A stretch of DNA of 64,000 nucleotides from UBA6927 sp022447855 (GTDB lineage Bacteria; Chloroflexota; Dehalococcoidia; Lucifugimonadales; UBA6927): contig JAKUTX010000003.1 of the NCBI GenBank assembly GCA_022447855.1, positions 1 through 64,000 on the forward strand, given 5' to 3'. The notes under the pieces are model-generated. The model saw only the letters and a list, made by a program, of their open reading frames with translations. It had not been told where the DNA came from and did not search any database. Each line of letters begins with the position of its first letter. Positions within the stretch are counted from its first letter, which is position 1. Shown piece by piece: positions 9,901-16,928 of this stretch. A program made the position numbers and the translations under genes.

Positions 9901-11587
9901 GGCTGTAGGAATCATTGCAGCGCAAAGTATTGGAGAACCCGGAACACAATTAACTATGCGTACATTCCACGTTGGAGGCGCTGCATTTTCTGGTGCTGAT
10001 ATAACTACTGGTTTACCAAGAGTGGAGGAAATATTTGAGGCACGAATTCCAAAAGGTGCTGCTGCTTTGGCAGAAACTGAAGGAACAATACAATTAGAAG
10101 AATCAACTGATGGCGAAAGAATTGTCTCAGTAAAAACTCAAGAAGACTTTTTCAGCGAACATGAATTGCCCGAGGGGCACAGATGGGTAGTAAAGGATGA
10201 TTCTGAAATCCAACTCGGCGATACTTTGTCTAAAATCTCCAAGAAAGTTTCGCCCAAAGCGTCAGAACGAAAATTAGTGAAAATCGACACTCAAATTGAA
10301 GAATTCCAATCAAAGATAGAAGATCTGCAAAGTAATCTCTCTACGGATACACCTTTAGCTTTAGACCCCGAATCCGTTGCTATTGAAATTATTGAAATTT
10401 TGACAGATTCTGCTTCTGGAACTCCATCACAAAAAGGTGCCGCTACTAGAAAAATCACTAAACTCATCGTCGACTATGGAGTTAATCAAGCAGATGCGAA
10501 AAATTATGTGTCAGAAATCAAAAAACTAGCTACAAAGAATTCAGAAGATCTTACAACTCTAACCCAACCCATTGTGGACCAATTAAACCAGACCCAAACT
10601 ACAGAAACTAAACAACATCCGTCAGATCAGAAAATTGAACTGCAAATTTCGAATCTACAACAAAAGATATCCGATCTTTCTGAAGAAGCCGAGAAATTAA
10701 GGGAAGTTATTGAAAATATCAACAGCTCTGAATCTGCAATCGTTTATGCAGACTTGTCCGGAACGGTAACCATCGCGGACAATCTTCTAACCATCACTTC
10801 CACTGAAGACGATCAGCGTGATTACCAAATACCTCTAGCAGCAAGATTAGAAGTAAATCAAGGACAAACTGTAAATGCTGGTGACGCGCTTACAGCCGGG
10901 CCAAAAGATCCGCATATGATTCTTAAATTACGTGGAACCGAAGCTGTCTATAGCTATTTAATTGGTGAGGTGCAAAAAGTATATGGTGCTCAAGGTGTGA
11001 CCATTCACGATAAGCATATTGAGGTCATCCTTGGACGAATGATGAGAAAAGTTCGTGTTGACCAATCTGGGGACACCAGTCTTCTACCTGATGAATTAGT
11101 TGAAATTAAAGATTTCGAGGAAATGAATGGAGCGATTCTGGCCGAGGGTGGAGAACCAGCAACTGCTACTCCAGTTCTTCTTGGTGTAACCAGAGCTTCA
11201 CTTCAGACAGAAAGCTTCTTATCGGCAGCAAGTTTCCAAGAGACTACAAGAGTTCTTACCGAATCAGCAATCAATGGAAGCTCCGACAACCTTCGTGGTC
11301 TTAAAGAAAATGTAATAATTGGACGTTTAATACCTGCACAACTGGGAGCATCTGAAGAAGGACGTCAACGGTTAGGATTGAATGATTTGGAAGCTGAAAT
11401 AGAGGAAGATGCTGCATTGAAAGCCAATGAGCTTTTAGACATTGCATCTGCAGACATGAGAGAAGTAATGAATAGTAGTTTTGGGCATCAGTCATTCGAT
11501 GTTCAAAATGAAAACACTATCCCTGGGTATTCCGTAGTGGAAGAAGAATCAGAGAAGGATTCTAATAATCAAACTGACGACAATTGA
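6971..11587 (+). CDS. rpoC: RNA polymerase beta-prime subunit with lineage-type insertions
   Basis: Catalytic subunit of RNA polymerase. The N-terminal zinc ribbon uses Cys61, Cys63, Cys76 and Cys79. The active-site Mg motif NADFDGDQM has Asp548, Asp550 and Asp552. The second zinc site has a Cys in DDCGTLGS (about 879) and the cysteines of CETENGICKLC (about 953-963). The trigger loop (GTQLTMRTFHVGGAAFSGAD) is not split by the E. coli-type SI3 insert. Two additions stand out: a charged coiled coil at about residues 155-235, and a block of about 150-170 residues after the trigger loop (about 1085-1255) with two coiled-coil segments. The length of 1538 aa fits these additions. The start has GGAG 7 nt upstream; it forms an operon with rpoB. 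Confidence 0.97.
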   Translation: MSAMSSDFNAIRISLASPEQIRLYSYGEVTKPETINYRTLRPEKDGLFCEKIFGPTKDWECFCGKFKKIRHRGVKCDRCGVEVARAKVRRERMGHIDLAAPVAHIWFSKGLPSRIGLMLDLTPRNLERVLYFAQYVVTKVDEQARDLIVEQLQNDLSNRLETINTTEKEQNQPVIEQIEKLEHDRDKAIEDSQGKMSEDAQSELQNSIDRARQTLVDLQAEFSKSRDALNEEFGETIDDLTELRVTQLLPEAKFRELHINYSEIFSAGMGAEAILEILQEIDLEAQHNLIQTEMHNSSGQRRKKAIKRLRLVEAMRKSGNKPEWMILTMLPVLPPELRPMVQLDGGRFATSDLNDLYRRVINRNNRLRRLIELSAPEIILRNEKRMLQEAVDALIDNGRRGRAVAGGHNHKLKSLSDLLRGKQGRFRQNLLGKRVDYSGRSVIVSGPDLRLNECGLPRKMALELFKPFVMNRLVMRGYAHNIKSAKRLAETATTAVWDILEEVVKERPVLLNRAPTLHRLGIQAFEPVLIEGSAIQLHPLVCTAFNADFDGDQMAVHVPLSKVAVLEARNLMMSTYNMLAPSSGEPIVSPTLDIVLGCYYLTTAVNNSQDKTREYANFSDAQLAYDLGELEIGTMVKVRSQNGAASSSSDWIETTVGRIIFNEILPPEIPFVNKLVDDKELKSITAQIFAQLPNNNAADILDAIKDLGFHYSSRAGITVAINDIKVSDKKSAIINLAEEQVDNLETLYMDGLITEEERKQNVIGEWSQANDKLTEVIAEDLPNYGGFYMMTASGAKGNISQLRQMAGWRGLMSNPRGEIMELPVRASYREGLSVLEYFISTHGARKGLTDTALRTADSGYLTRRLIDVSQEVIIVEDDCGTLGSVTVFKESADENIPSFDKRLRTRAISEAILDPKTGEILLDRNHMLDDESVSIITNLELESVQVRSPLTCETENGICKLCYGLSMSTLEPVMLGEAVGIIAAQSIGEPGTQLTMRTFHVGGAAFSGADITTGLPRVEEIFEARIPKGAAALAETEGTIQLEESTDGERIVSVKTQEDFFSEHELPEGHRWVVKDDSEIQLGDTLSKISKKVSPKASERKLVKIDTQIEEFQSKIEDLQSNLSTDTPLALDPESVAIEIIEILTDSASGTPSQKGAATRKITKLIVDYGVNQADAKNYVSEIKKLATKNSEDLTTLTQPIVDQLNQTQTTETKQHPSDQKIELQISNLQQKISDLSEEAEKLREVIENINSSESAIVYADLSGTVTIADNLLTITSTEDDQRDYQIPLAARLEVNQGQTVNAGDALTAGPKDPHMILKLRGTEAVYSYLIGEVQKVYGAQGVTIHDKHIEVILGRMMRKVRVDQSGDTSLLPDELVEIKDFEEMNGAILAEGGEPATATPVLLGVTRASLQTESFLSAASFQETTRVLTESAINGSSDNLRGLKENVIIGRLIPAQLGASEEGRQRLGLNDLEAEIEEDAALKANELLDIASADMREVMNSSFGHQSFDVQNENTIPGYSVVEEESEKDSNNQTDDN

Positions 11588-11590
11588 TTG

Positions 11591-11619
11591 TTGACCTCCT
11601 ATAAAACCGTTGTTATATT
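11591..11619 (+). promoter_or_regulatory. Extended -10 promoter for tRNA-Val and the redox cassette
   Basis: TTGACC (11591-11596), a 17-bp spacer ending TGT, and TATATT (11614-11619). The predicted start near 11626 is about 19 nt before the tRNA. The downstream ftrB-like gene begins only 30 nt after the tRNA CCA with no promoter visible between, so tRNA and mRNA probably share a transcript. Confidence 0.65.
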
Positions 11620-11644
11620 ATAGTTCTAGTAATAATTAGTACCA

Positions 11645-11720
11645 GGGCGGTTAGCTCAGGGGCAAGAGCGCCGCGTTGACATCGCGGAGGTCATTGGTTC
11701 AAATCCATTACCGCCCACCA
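11645..11720 (+). tRNA. tRNA-Val (anticodon GAC)
   Basis: A complete cloverleaf. The acceptor stem GGGCGGT pairs with ACCGCCC, the D stem is GCTC/GAGC, and the anticodon stem CCGCG/CGCGG encloses loop TTGACAT, so the anticodon is GAC (reads GUC and GUU valine codons). The T loop is TTCAAAT. The discriminator base is A and the 3' CCA (11718-11720) is encoded. Confidence 0.97.
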
Positions 11721-11750
11721 CTATATTATTTAAGAAAACAGGGAGATAAA

Positions 11751-12185
11751 ATGTCTGCGATGAAAAAAGAACCCAATGAAAAATCCATGGCTAGAATGAA
11801 AAATTTTGTAGAAAAATACTGTGCCAAATCTGGCACCAGTACACACCCAGACGACTCAGTGAGAGACGCAGTAATCTTAGGATTAGCTCAAAATATAGAT
11901 GAAATAGGTCGTCCACTATGTCCATGCAGATTTTATCCAGATAAAGAAGAGGAAAAATCGCATCGGACCTGGATGTGTGCTTGTGATGACATGCAAGTTT
12001 ACAAGTATTGTCATTGCTTATTGTTCGTCAATGATGAGGGTCTTCCGATAACAGAATACTTGCCAGATGACCATGAAGGGAAGGCAATGTATGGAATAGT
12101 AAAAGACCCTACTCCTGATAAGGGTCGTCCACTTCGAGATAAATCCGAAGAACGAGAAGAAGAAAGAAGGAATAGACCTTCTTAG
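11751..12185 (+). CDS. Ferredoxin-thioredoxin reductase catalytic (beta) chain-like protein
   Basis: Homolog of the catalytic subunit of ferredoxin:thioredoxin reductase, which passes electrons from ferredoxin through a [4Fe-4S] cluster to a disulfide and on to thioredoxin. All six family cysteines are present with canonical spacing: Cys57-x-Cys59, Cys76-x-Cys78, Cys87-x-Cys89, i.e. CPC-x16-CAC-x8-CHC, with the flanking words CPCRFYP and YKYCHCLLF. By analogy with cyanobacteria, Cys57, 76, 78 and 87 hold the cluster, and Cys59 and Cys89 form the redox disulfide. The middle motif is CAC rather than CPC. 144 aa from the ATG at 11751 (GGGAG upstream); the open frame reaches back into the tRNA but cannot start there. 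Thioredoxin and glutaredoxin genes follow. No variable alpha chain is seen. Confidence 0.88.
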   Translation: MSAMKKEPNEKSMARMKNFVEKYCAKSGTSTHPDDSVRDAVILGLAQNIDEIGRPLCPCRFYPDKEEEKSHRTWMCACDDMQVYKYCHCLLFVNDEGLPITEYLPDDHEGKAMYGIVKDPTPDKGRPLRDKSEEREEERRNRPS

Positions 12186-12239
12186 TGTGCACAATAGTTT
12201 CATAAACTCAAAACAAACAGAAATGATATGGAGGGGAAA

Positions 12240-12578
12240 ATGGCAAATTCAATCGCGGTAACTGATGATACTTTTGAAGGGGAAGTTTTAAAATCTGAGC
12301 TTCCAGTTTTAGTAGATTTTTGGGCAGAATGGTGTGGTCCTTGTAAGGCAATTGCTCCTGTAGTCGAAGAAATCGCTGAAGAGTATTCTGGACGATTAAA
12401 AGTAATGAAGCTTGATGTAGATTCTGATCAATCCCGAGCAGTAGAGTTTGGAATTCGGGGGATTCCTGCATTATTGATTTTCAATGAAGGTCAAGTTGCT
12501 AGAACAATCGTCGGCGCTGTTCCCAAATCTACAATCGTTAAAAATGTAGAGGAAGTAATATCAGGCACTCCAAATTAG
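12240..12578 (+). CDS. trxA: Thioredoxin
   Basis: A 112-aa thioredoxin, the standard length, for reducing protein disulfides in the cytoplasm. It carries the WCGPC active site with Cys32 and Cys35 and the cis-proline Pro76 (RGIPALL), the same numbering as E. coli TrxA. The start is the ATG at 12240, preceded by GGAGGGG (12230-12236); the upstream in-frame ATG at 12228 overlaps this ribosome site. It lies 54 nt after the FtrB-like gene and before a glutaredoxin-like gene. The order suggests it is the acceptor of electrons from the FtrB-like enzyme; this is inferred from context. Confidence 0.96.
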   Translation: MANSIAVTDDTFEGEVLKSELPVLVDFWAEWCGPCKAIAPVVEEIAEEYSGRLKVMKLDVDSDQSRAVEFGIRGIPALLIFNEGQVARTIVGAVPKSTIVKNVEEVISGTPN

Positions 12579-12618
12579 TCTACAAAATTAATAGCTCTTT
12601 TAAATTTCAGGTTAAACA

Positions 12619-12843
12619 TTGTCAAAAGTATTAGTATATTCCACAATCGATTGCGGTTACTCCACAAAATTAATGGAGGAATTAGATAGTTCAGGTATTG
12701 ATTACGAAAAAATAAACCTGTCGTTATATCCAAAAAGATGGGATGAAGTTACAATACATACCGATGGTCAAAAAATTTCTCCAGTAATGATCAGTGGTGA
12801 TGATGTAACAATTGGATATAACGGTTTAGGCTGCGTATATTAA
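12619..12843 (+). CDS. Glutaredoxin-like small protein (CxxS type)
   Basis: A 74-residue thioredoxin-fold protein of the glutaredoxin/NrdH class. The N-terminal strand VLVYSTIDCGYS carries a monothiol-style active site with Cys12 and Ser15, followed by a helix (TKLMEELDSSG) and the beta strand DYEKINL. The segment KISPVMIS holds the expected cis-Pro. The C-terminal part (VTIGYNGLGCVY) is short for the family and ends close to a second cysteine, Cys72. The start is TTG at 12619 with only a weak ribosome site (CAGG), so it may depend on the upstream genes. It is third in the cassette; partner and substrate are unknown. The next feature is tRNA-Asp. Confidence 0.75.
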   Translation: MSKVLVYSTIDCGYSTKLMEELDSSGIDYEKINLSLYPKRWDEVTIHTDGQKISPVMISGDDVTIGYNGLGCVY

Positions 12844-12853
12844 GTTTTCAAAC

Positions 12854-12882
12854 TTGCCAATCCAACGACAATAAATTATCCT
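12854..12882 (+). promoter_or_regulatory. Promoter for tRNA-Asp
   Basis: TTGCCA (12854-12859), 17 bp, TATCCT (12877-12882), placed 13 nt before the tRNA. The same unusual -10 word, TATCCT, occurs in the rpoB promoter. Confidence 0.55.
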
Positions 12883-12895
12883 TATTTTTCAGCGC

Positions 12896-12973
12896 GGCCC
12901 TGTGGTGTAGTTGGTTCAACACACTGCCCTGTCAAGGCAGAGATCGCCGGTTCGAGTCCGGTCAGGGTCGCCA
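12896..12973 (+). tRNA. tRNA-Asp (anticodon GTC)
   Basis: Cloverleaf with acceptor stem GGCCCTG/CAGGGTC (one G-T pair), D arm GTGT/ACAC, anticodon stem CTGCC/GGCAG around loop CTGTCAA (anticodon GTC), and T arm with loop TTCGAGT. The discriminator is G and the CCA end (12971-12973) is encoded. Confidence 0.97.
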
Positions 12974-13005
12974 CCCCACTACTGATTCATTAAGAATCAT
13001 ATTAC

Positions 13006-13263
13006 CTAATGAACTGCTTCACCAGCTTCTAATGCAAGAGTAATCTTCTGAATTAATTCTCGAGCAGATTCAGCAGTCATTTCTACAGCAACTCTAGCAT
13101 CAATCCCGAGAGATTCATTCACGAAATCAATATTTAAAGTATGATCTTCATGAGTAAAATAAGGATGATCATAATATACTCTGGCCTCAGTAATAGGAAA
13201 CCAGCCTTTCACACCTTTTCCACTACCTTTCAATTGAACTTTTTCAGTAATCCAAGTACACAT
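13006..13263 (-). CDS. Conserved DUF6295-like protein, 85 aa
   Basis: A compact acidic protein opening MCTWITEKVQLKGSGKG and continuing with a VYYDHPYFTHEDHTLNIDFV core and a RVAVEMTAESARELIQKI end. I recognise the pattern of a small conserved family, labelled DUF6295 from memory, with no known biochemical activity. The conserved YYDHP..H..H patch could bind metal or a ligand. I use the ATG at 13263, which has GGGAG at proper spacing; the upstream TTG at 13269 would overlap that site. It lies 25 nt downstream of a dienelactone-hydrolase family gene on the same strand, so the two probably form an operon and share a pathway. Confidence 0.7.
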   Translation of the reverse strand: MCTWITEKVQLKGSGKGVKGWFPITEARVYYDHPYFTHEDHTLNIDFVNESLGIDARVAVEMTAESARELIQKITLALEAGEAVH

Positions 13264-13288
13264 TTTCAACTCCCAAAAAACAAAAATT

Positions 13289-14029
13289 TTACATTAACGA
13301 ATTCTGCAACCAATTAAATATTTTCCCCCATGCATCTAAGGCTTGCTCAGGACAGTAACTAGGCCTATAAGAATTAACAAATGCATGACCCGCACCATCA
13401 TATCGATAAAATTGGTACTTTTTTTTATGTTTTTGTAAAGCAGACTCAATTTCATTTACCTCTTGAATTGAAGGAGAAGAATCTTCATTCCCAAAAATTC
13501 CCAAAAGAGAACAATTCATCTGCGGTGTCATTTCAATTGGAGAAATCGGTTGGCGCTCAGAAATATCAGCTGGTTCCATGACTACTTTACCACCCCAACA
13601 ATCAATTGCCGTATCTAATTCTGGAACATTACAAGCTGCAATATATGCCTGTCTACCACCAGAACAAAATCCTATACACCCAATTTTACCATTGTGATAA
13701 GAAAGAGATTTCAAGTAATGGATTGCTCCTCGAAAATCTCCCAAAAACTGTGCGTCTGGAGTACCTCCTGCAGCTCTAACAGCTGCTACGGCATCATCAA
13801 TGTCGCCTAACCCCATCCTATGATGCAAATTCGGAGCTATACAAATATACCCATGATAAGCAAATTTACGGGCAATTTCCTTTTGCCCTTCATCCCATCC
13901 TGGCATATGATGAATCAATACCACTCCGGGGAACGGTCCCTTACCTAATGGCCTAGCAATATATGTATCAATTAGATCACACTCATTGCCCCAAATACGT
14001 ACTGTCTCTGCTATCATACCCTCGTACAT
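13289..14029 (-). CDS. Dienelactone hydrolase family alpha/beta hydrolase
   Basis: A 246-aa alpha/beta hydrolase of the dienelactone (carboxymethylenebutenolide) hydrolase family, enzymes that open lactone or ester bonds, classically in chlorocatechol breakdown. The catalytic triad is visible: Cys122 in the nucleophile elbow GFCSGG, Asp183 in GNEDSSP and His215 in GAGHAF. HHMPGWDEG early in the protein matches the oxyanion region. AGGAGAGG just before the ATG at 14029 supports the start. No other catechol-pathway gene is nearby, so the substrate is open; generic cytoplasmic hydrolase is the safe call. It is divergent from the DUF917 gene. Confidence 0.9.
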   Translation of the reverse strand: MYEGMIAETVRIWGNECDLIDTYIARPLGKGPFPGVVLIHHMPGWDEGQKEIARKFAYHGYICIAPNLHHRMGLGDIDDAVAAVRAAGGTPDAQFLGDFRGAIHYLKSLSYHNGKIGCIGFCSGGRQAYIAACNVPELDTAIDCWGGKVVMEPADISERQPISPIEMTPQMNCSLLGIFGNEDSSPSIQEVNEIESALQKHKKKYQFYRYDGAGHAFVNSYRPSYCPEQALDAWGKIFNWLQNSLM

Positions 14030-14101
14030 GATCCTCTCCTTAAATTGGATTAACTAACACACTCTAATGACATAATAACATCGAATAAGGAGCCCCGCTC
14101 A

Positions 14102-15172
14102 ATGTGGTCAATCACTGAATCTGATATTGAATCAATTGCTATTGGTGGCGGAATTTTAGGTACTGGTGGTGGAGGAAACCCATATGTGGGTCAGCTAAGA
14201 GCAAGGCAGGCAATAAGAAAACACGGACCCGTGAAAGTTCTATCTGTAAATGATTTGAATGATACCGATCAAATTGTATGTGTAGGCGGAATAGGTGCTC
14301 CTACAGTAGGAATAGAAAAAATGAGGGACACGCAATCTCTTAGTGCTTTGAGAACAATCGAAGAACATTTGGATTTCAAGGCTACAGCTTTAATTTCAAA
14401 TGAAATTGGCGGAAGTAATTCCCTAGAACCGTTAATCCCTGCAGCGATTTCTGGATTACCTGTTGTAGATGCAGATGGAATGGGGAGAGCATTCCCTGAG
14501 ATTCAAATGAAAACCTTCTTTGTATATGGAGTACCTTTCACGCCTCTGAGTCTCGCAGATGAAAAAGGTAACACTGCAGTTTTTACCAGTGCCGTTGATG
14601 CGAAATGGGTTGAACGAATGGCAAGGGCTGTAACCATTCAAATGGGATGTGTTGCCTGTTATGCAACCGCACCAATGACATCAACTCAAATAAAATCAAC
14701 TGCAATCCCTAATTCATTATCATTGGCAAAATCACTTGGAGAAAGTGTAAAAAAAGCTAGGACTCAAAAAACAGATCTTACCCAATCTATATTGGAAACC
14801 TTCCCGGGAAAAGAACTTTTTCAGGGAAAAATTATCGACGTCGAAAGAAAAACTTCATCTGGATTTGCTTTAGGTAGAGTCTCAATCGCAGGCACAAATA
14901 ATTTCCAGAACCAAGAAATGCATATTGAATTCCAAAATGAAAACTTGATTGCGGAAATAAATGGACAAATAATTTGTATGGTTCCAGATCTAATATGTTT
15001 AATCGATTCAGAAAGAGGTGATCCGATTACCACTGAGTTACTCAGATACGGATTCAGAGTCACAGTCCTTGGTTTCCCTGCTCCAAATTTATGGAAAACA
15101 GACAAAGGTCTTAAAGTTGTGGGGCCTCAAGCATTTGGATATAATTTTAAATACCAACCACTTGAGCTTTAA
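14102..15172 (+). CDS. DUF917 (S-methyl thiohydantoin desulfurase-like) protein
   Basis: A 356-aa member of the DUF917 family, recognised by IAIGGGILGTGGGGNPYVGQ at residues 12-31 and by phrases such as EIGGSNSLEPLIPA and VDADGMGRAFPE. The family is often encoded beside hydantoinase/oxoprolinase genes and acts on ring amides such as thiohydantoins, but few members have been tested. Here no hydantoinase subunit is adjacent, so the gene stands alone between a divergent hydrolase and a convergent glnS. AAGGAG about 10 nt upstream supports the start. Specific reaction unknown. Confidence 0.8.
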   Translation: MWSITESDIESIAIGGGILGTGGGGNPYVGQLRARQAIRKHGPVKVLSVNDLNDTDQIVCVGGIGAPTVGIEKMRDTQSLSALRTIEEHLDFKATALISNEIGGSNSLEPLIPAAISGLPVVDADGMGRAFPEIQMKTFFVYGVPFTPLSLADEKGNTAVFTSAVDAKWVERMARAVTIQMGCVACYATAPMTSTQIKSTAIPNSLSLAKSLGESVKKARTQKTDLTQSILETFPGKELFQGKIIDVERKTSSGFALGRVSIAGTNNFQNQEMHIEFQNENLIAEINGQIICMVPDLICLIDSERGDPITTELLRYGFRVTVLGFPAPNLWKTDKGLKVVGPQAFGYNFKYQPLEL

Positions 15173-15180
15173 TTTCACCG

Positions 15181-15198
15181 AAGTAATCATCATTACTT
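15181..15198. terminator. Small perfect hairpin between convergent DUF917 and glnS
   Basis: AAGTAAT (15181-15187), loop CATC, ATTACTT (15192-15198). It overlaps the glnS stop codon and lies 8 nt past the DUF917 stop. The stem is AT-rich and no long T run follows, so termination is only a guess. Confidence 0.25.
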
Positions 15199-16872
15199 AT
15201 TAATTTTACCCCAGGAATCTCTTAATGTGCATGTACGGTTAAAGACTAACTTTTCAGAATTAGAATCTTTAGAATCAACGCAAAAATACCCTTGTCGTTC
15301 AAATTGAAAATTTGTGCCAGATCGAGCAGACATTAAAGATGATTCCAACAATGCTTCAGGTCGAACCTGTAAAGAATACTGATTTAAATCCATTTTAAGT
15401 TCTTCGAAAGTATTCCCAATTCCTGGATTTGTAACTGCAAAAAGCCGATCATATAATCTGACCTCAGCTTTAAAAGCATCTATCTCGGAAACCCAATGAA
15501 GAGTAGCTCTTACCTTGCGTCCATCAGGGGCACTACCTCCTAACGTTTCGGGATCATATGTACAATGCAATTCAATAATTTCCCCGTTGGAATCTTTGAT
15601 TACATCAACACAACGAATAAAATATGCATATCTCAATCGCACTTCCCTGCCTGGCGCCAATCGGAAAAACTTTCGTGGAGGATCTTCCATAAAATCCTCT
15701 CTTTCAATGAAAATCGTTTTAGAAAATGGAATTTTTCTTGAGCCCATGGATTGATCCTCAGGATTGTTTACTGCTTCAATATGTTCAGATTCTTGATCAG
15801 GATAATTAGTAATTACTACTTTAAGAGGATTTAATACAGCCATGAATCTTGGAGCATTTAAATTAAGATTTTGCCGGATACTATGTTCTAACATCTCAAT
15901 CTCATTAACAGAATCTTTTTTAGTAATACCTATCCGATCACAAAAATTTAAGATTGCCTCAGGAGGCACACCCAATCTTCTCAAACCTGCAAGAGTAGGC
16001 ATTCTAGGATCATCCCATCCAGAAACACTACCATTTTGTACCAATAGATTTAACTTCCGTTTACTCAAAACAGTATGAGAAAGTTTCATTCCTGCGAATT
16101 CCATTTGCTTAGATTTGTTTATAGCTAATTTTTCCTGAAACCAATCATATAATGGCTTATGGTCCTCAAATTCTAAAGTGCAAATTGAATGTGAAATCCC
16201 TTCAATGGAATCCGATTGGCCATGAGCGAAATCATAGGTTGGATAAACTGACCAATTGGAGCCAGTACGATGATGCTTGATAGACAAGATACGATACATC
16301 ACTGGATCTCTTAAATTCATATTAGCAGATGACATGTCAATTTTCGCACGAAGAACATGGCTACCCTCACTAAACTCTCCATTCTTCATTGATTCAAATA
16401 AATCTAAATTTTCATTTACAGACCTCTCTCTGTATGGGCTATCCTTACCTGGTTCTTGAAGTGTTCCTCGAAAAATTTGAATATCCTCTTGTGACAGACT
16501 ATCTACATATGCATTCCCAGATTTAATTAAATTAATCGCATAGGAATATAAAATTTCAAAGTAATCAGACGCAAATCTAGGATCCTGATCCCAACGAAAC
16601 CCTAACCACTTAATATCTTCTTTAATAGACTCAATATATTCCTGATCTTCTTTAATTGGATTAGTATCGTCAAATCTCAAATTGCATTTTCCTCCATATT
16701 CTTCAGCAATATTGAAATTTAAATTAATCGCCATCGCATGCCCAATATGTAGATACCCGTTTGGCTCAGGTGGGAATCTAGTTTGAACTTGCTTAATATC
16801 CCCAGTGCTTAAATCGCCGGCGACTGCAGATCGAATAAAATCTTCAGATCTTTTGAATGATGATTCAGTCAT
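15193..16872 (-). CDS. glnS: Glutaminyl-tRNA synthetase
   Basis: Charges tRNA-Gln with glutamine. It is a class I synthetase with the HIGH motif at residues 42-45 (GYLHIGHAMA), preceded by TRFPPEPNG that is typical of GlnRS, and a KMSKS-like VLSKRKLN near residue 267. DDTNPIKEDQEYIESI matches GlnRS rather than GluRS. The two C-terminal anticodon-binding beta barrels are present (LNPLKVVI onward, ending in NRTCTLRDSWGKI). The length of 559 aa is normal. GGGGAAG precedes the ATG. Having glnS suggests direct glutaminylation rather than the transamidation route for Gln; gatCAB is not in this window, so this cannot be settled. Confidence 0.97.
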   Translation of the reverse strand: MTESSFKRSEDFIRSAVAGDLSTGDIKQVQTRFPPEPNGYLHIGHAMAINLNFNIAEEYGGKCNLRFDDTNPIKEDQEYIESIKEDIKWLGFRWDQDPRFASDYFEILYSYAINLIKSGNAYVDSLSQEDIQIFRGTLQEPGKDSPYRERSVNENLDLFESMKNGEFSEGSHVLRAKIDMSSANMNLRDPVMYRILSIKHHRTGSNWSVYPTYDFAHGQSDSIEGISHSICTLEFEDHKPLYDWFQEKLAINKSKQMEFAGMKLSHTVLSKRKLNLLVQNGSVSGWDDPRMPTLAGLRRLGVPPEAILNFCDRIGITKKDSVNEIEMLEHSIRQNLNLNAPRFMAVLNPLKVVITNYPDQESEHIEAVNNPEDQSMGSRKIPFSKTIFIEREDFMEDPPRKFFRLAPGREVRLRYAYFIRCVDVIKDSNGEIIELHCTYDPETLGGSAPDGRKVRATLHWVSEIDAFKAEVRLYDRLFAVTNPGIGNTFEELKMDLNQYSLQVRPEALLESSLMSARSGTNFQFERQGYFCVDSKDSNSEKLVFNRTCTLRDSWGKINK

Positions 16873-16928
16873 ATATCTTCCCCAATTCTTGAGCCAAAGT
16901 CATAATTAAACCACTACTGCAATAAATT

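Noticed and set aside
11676..11750. In-frame upstream extension of the FtrB-like gene beginning inside tRNA-Val
   Set aside because: A start inside a tRNA would be removed by processing; the ATG at 11751 has GGGAG and gives the normal family length.
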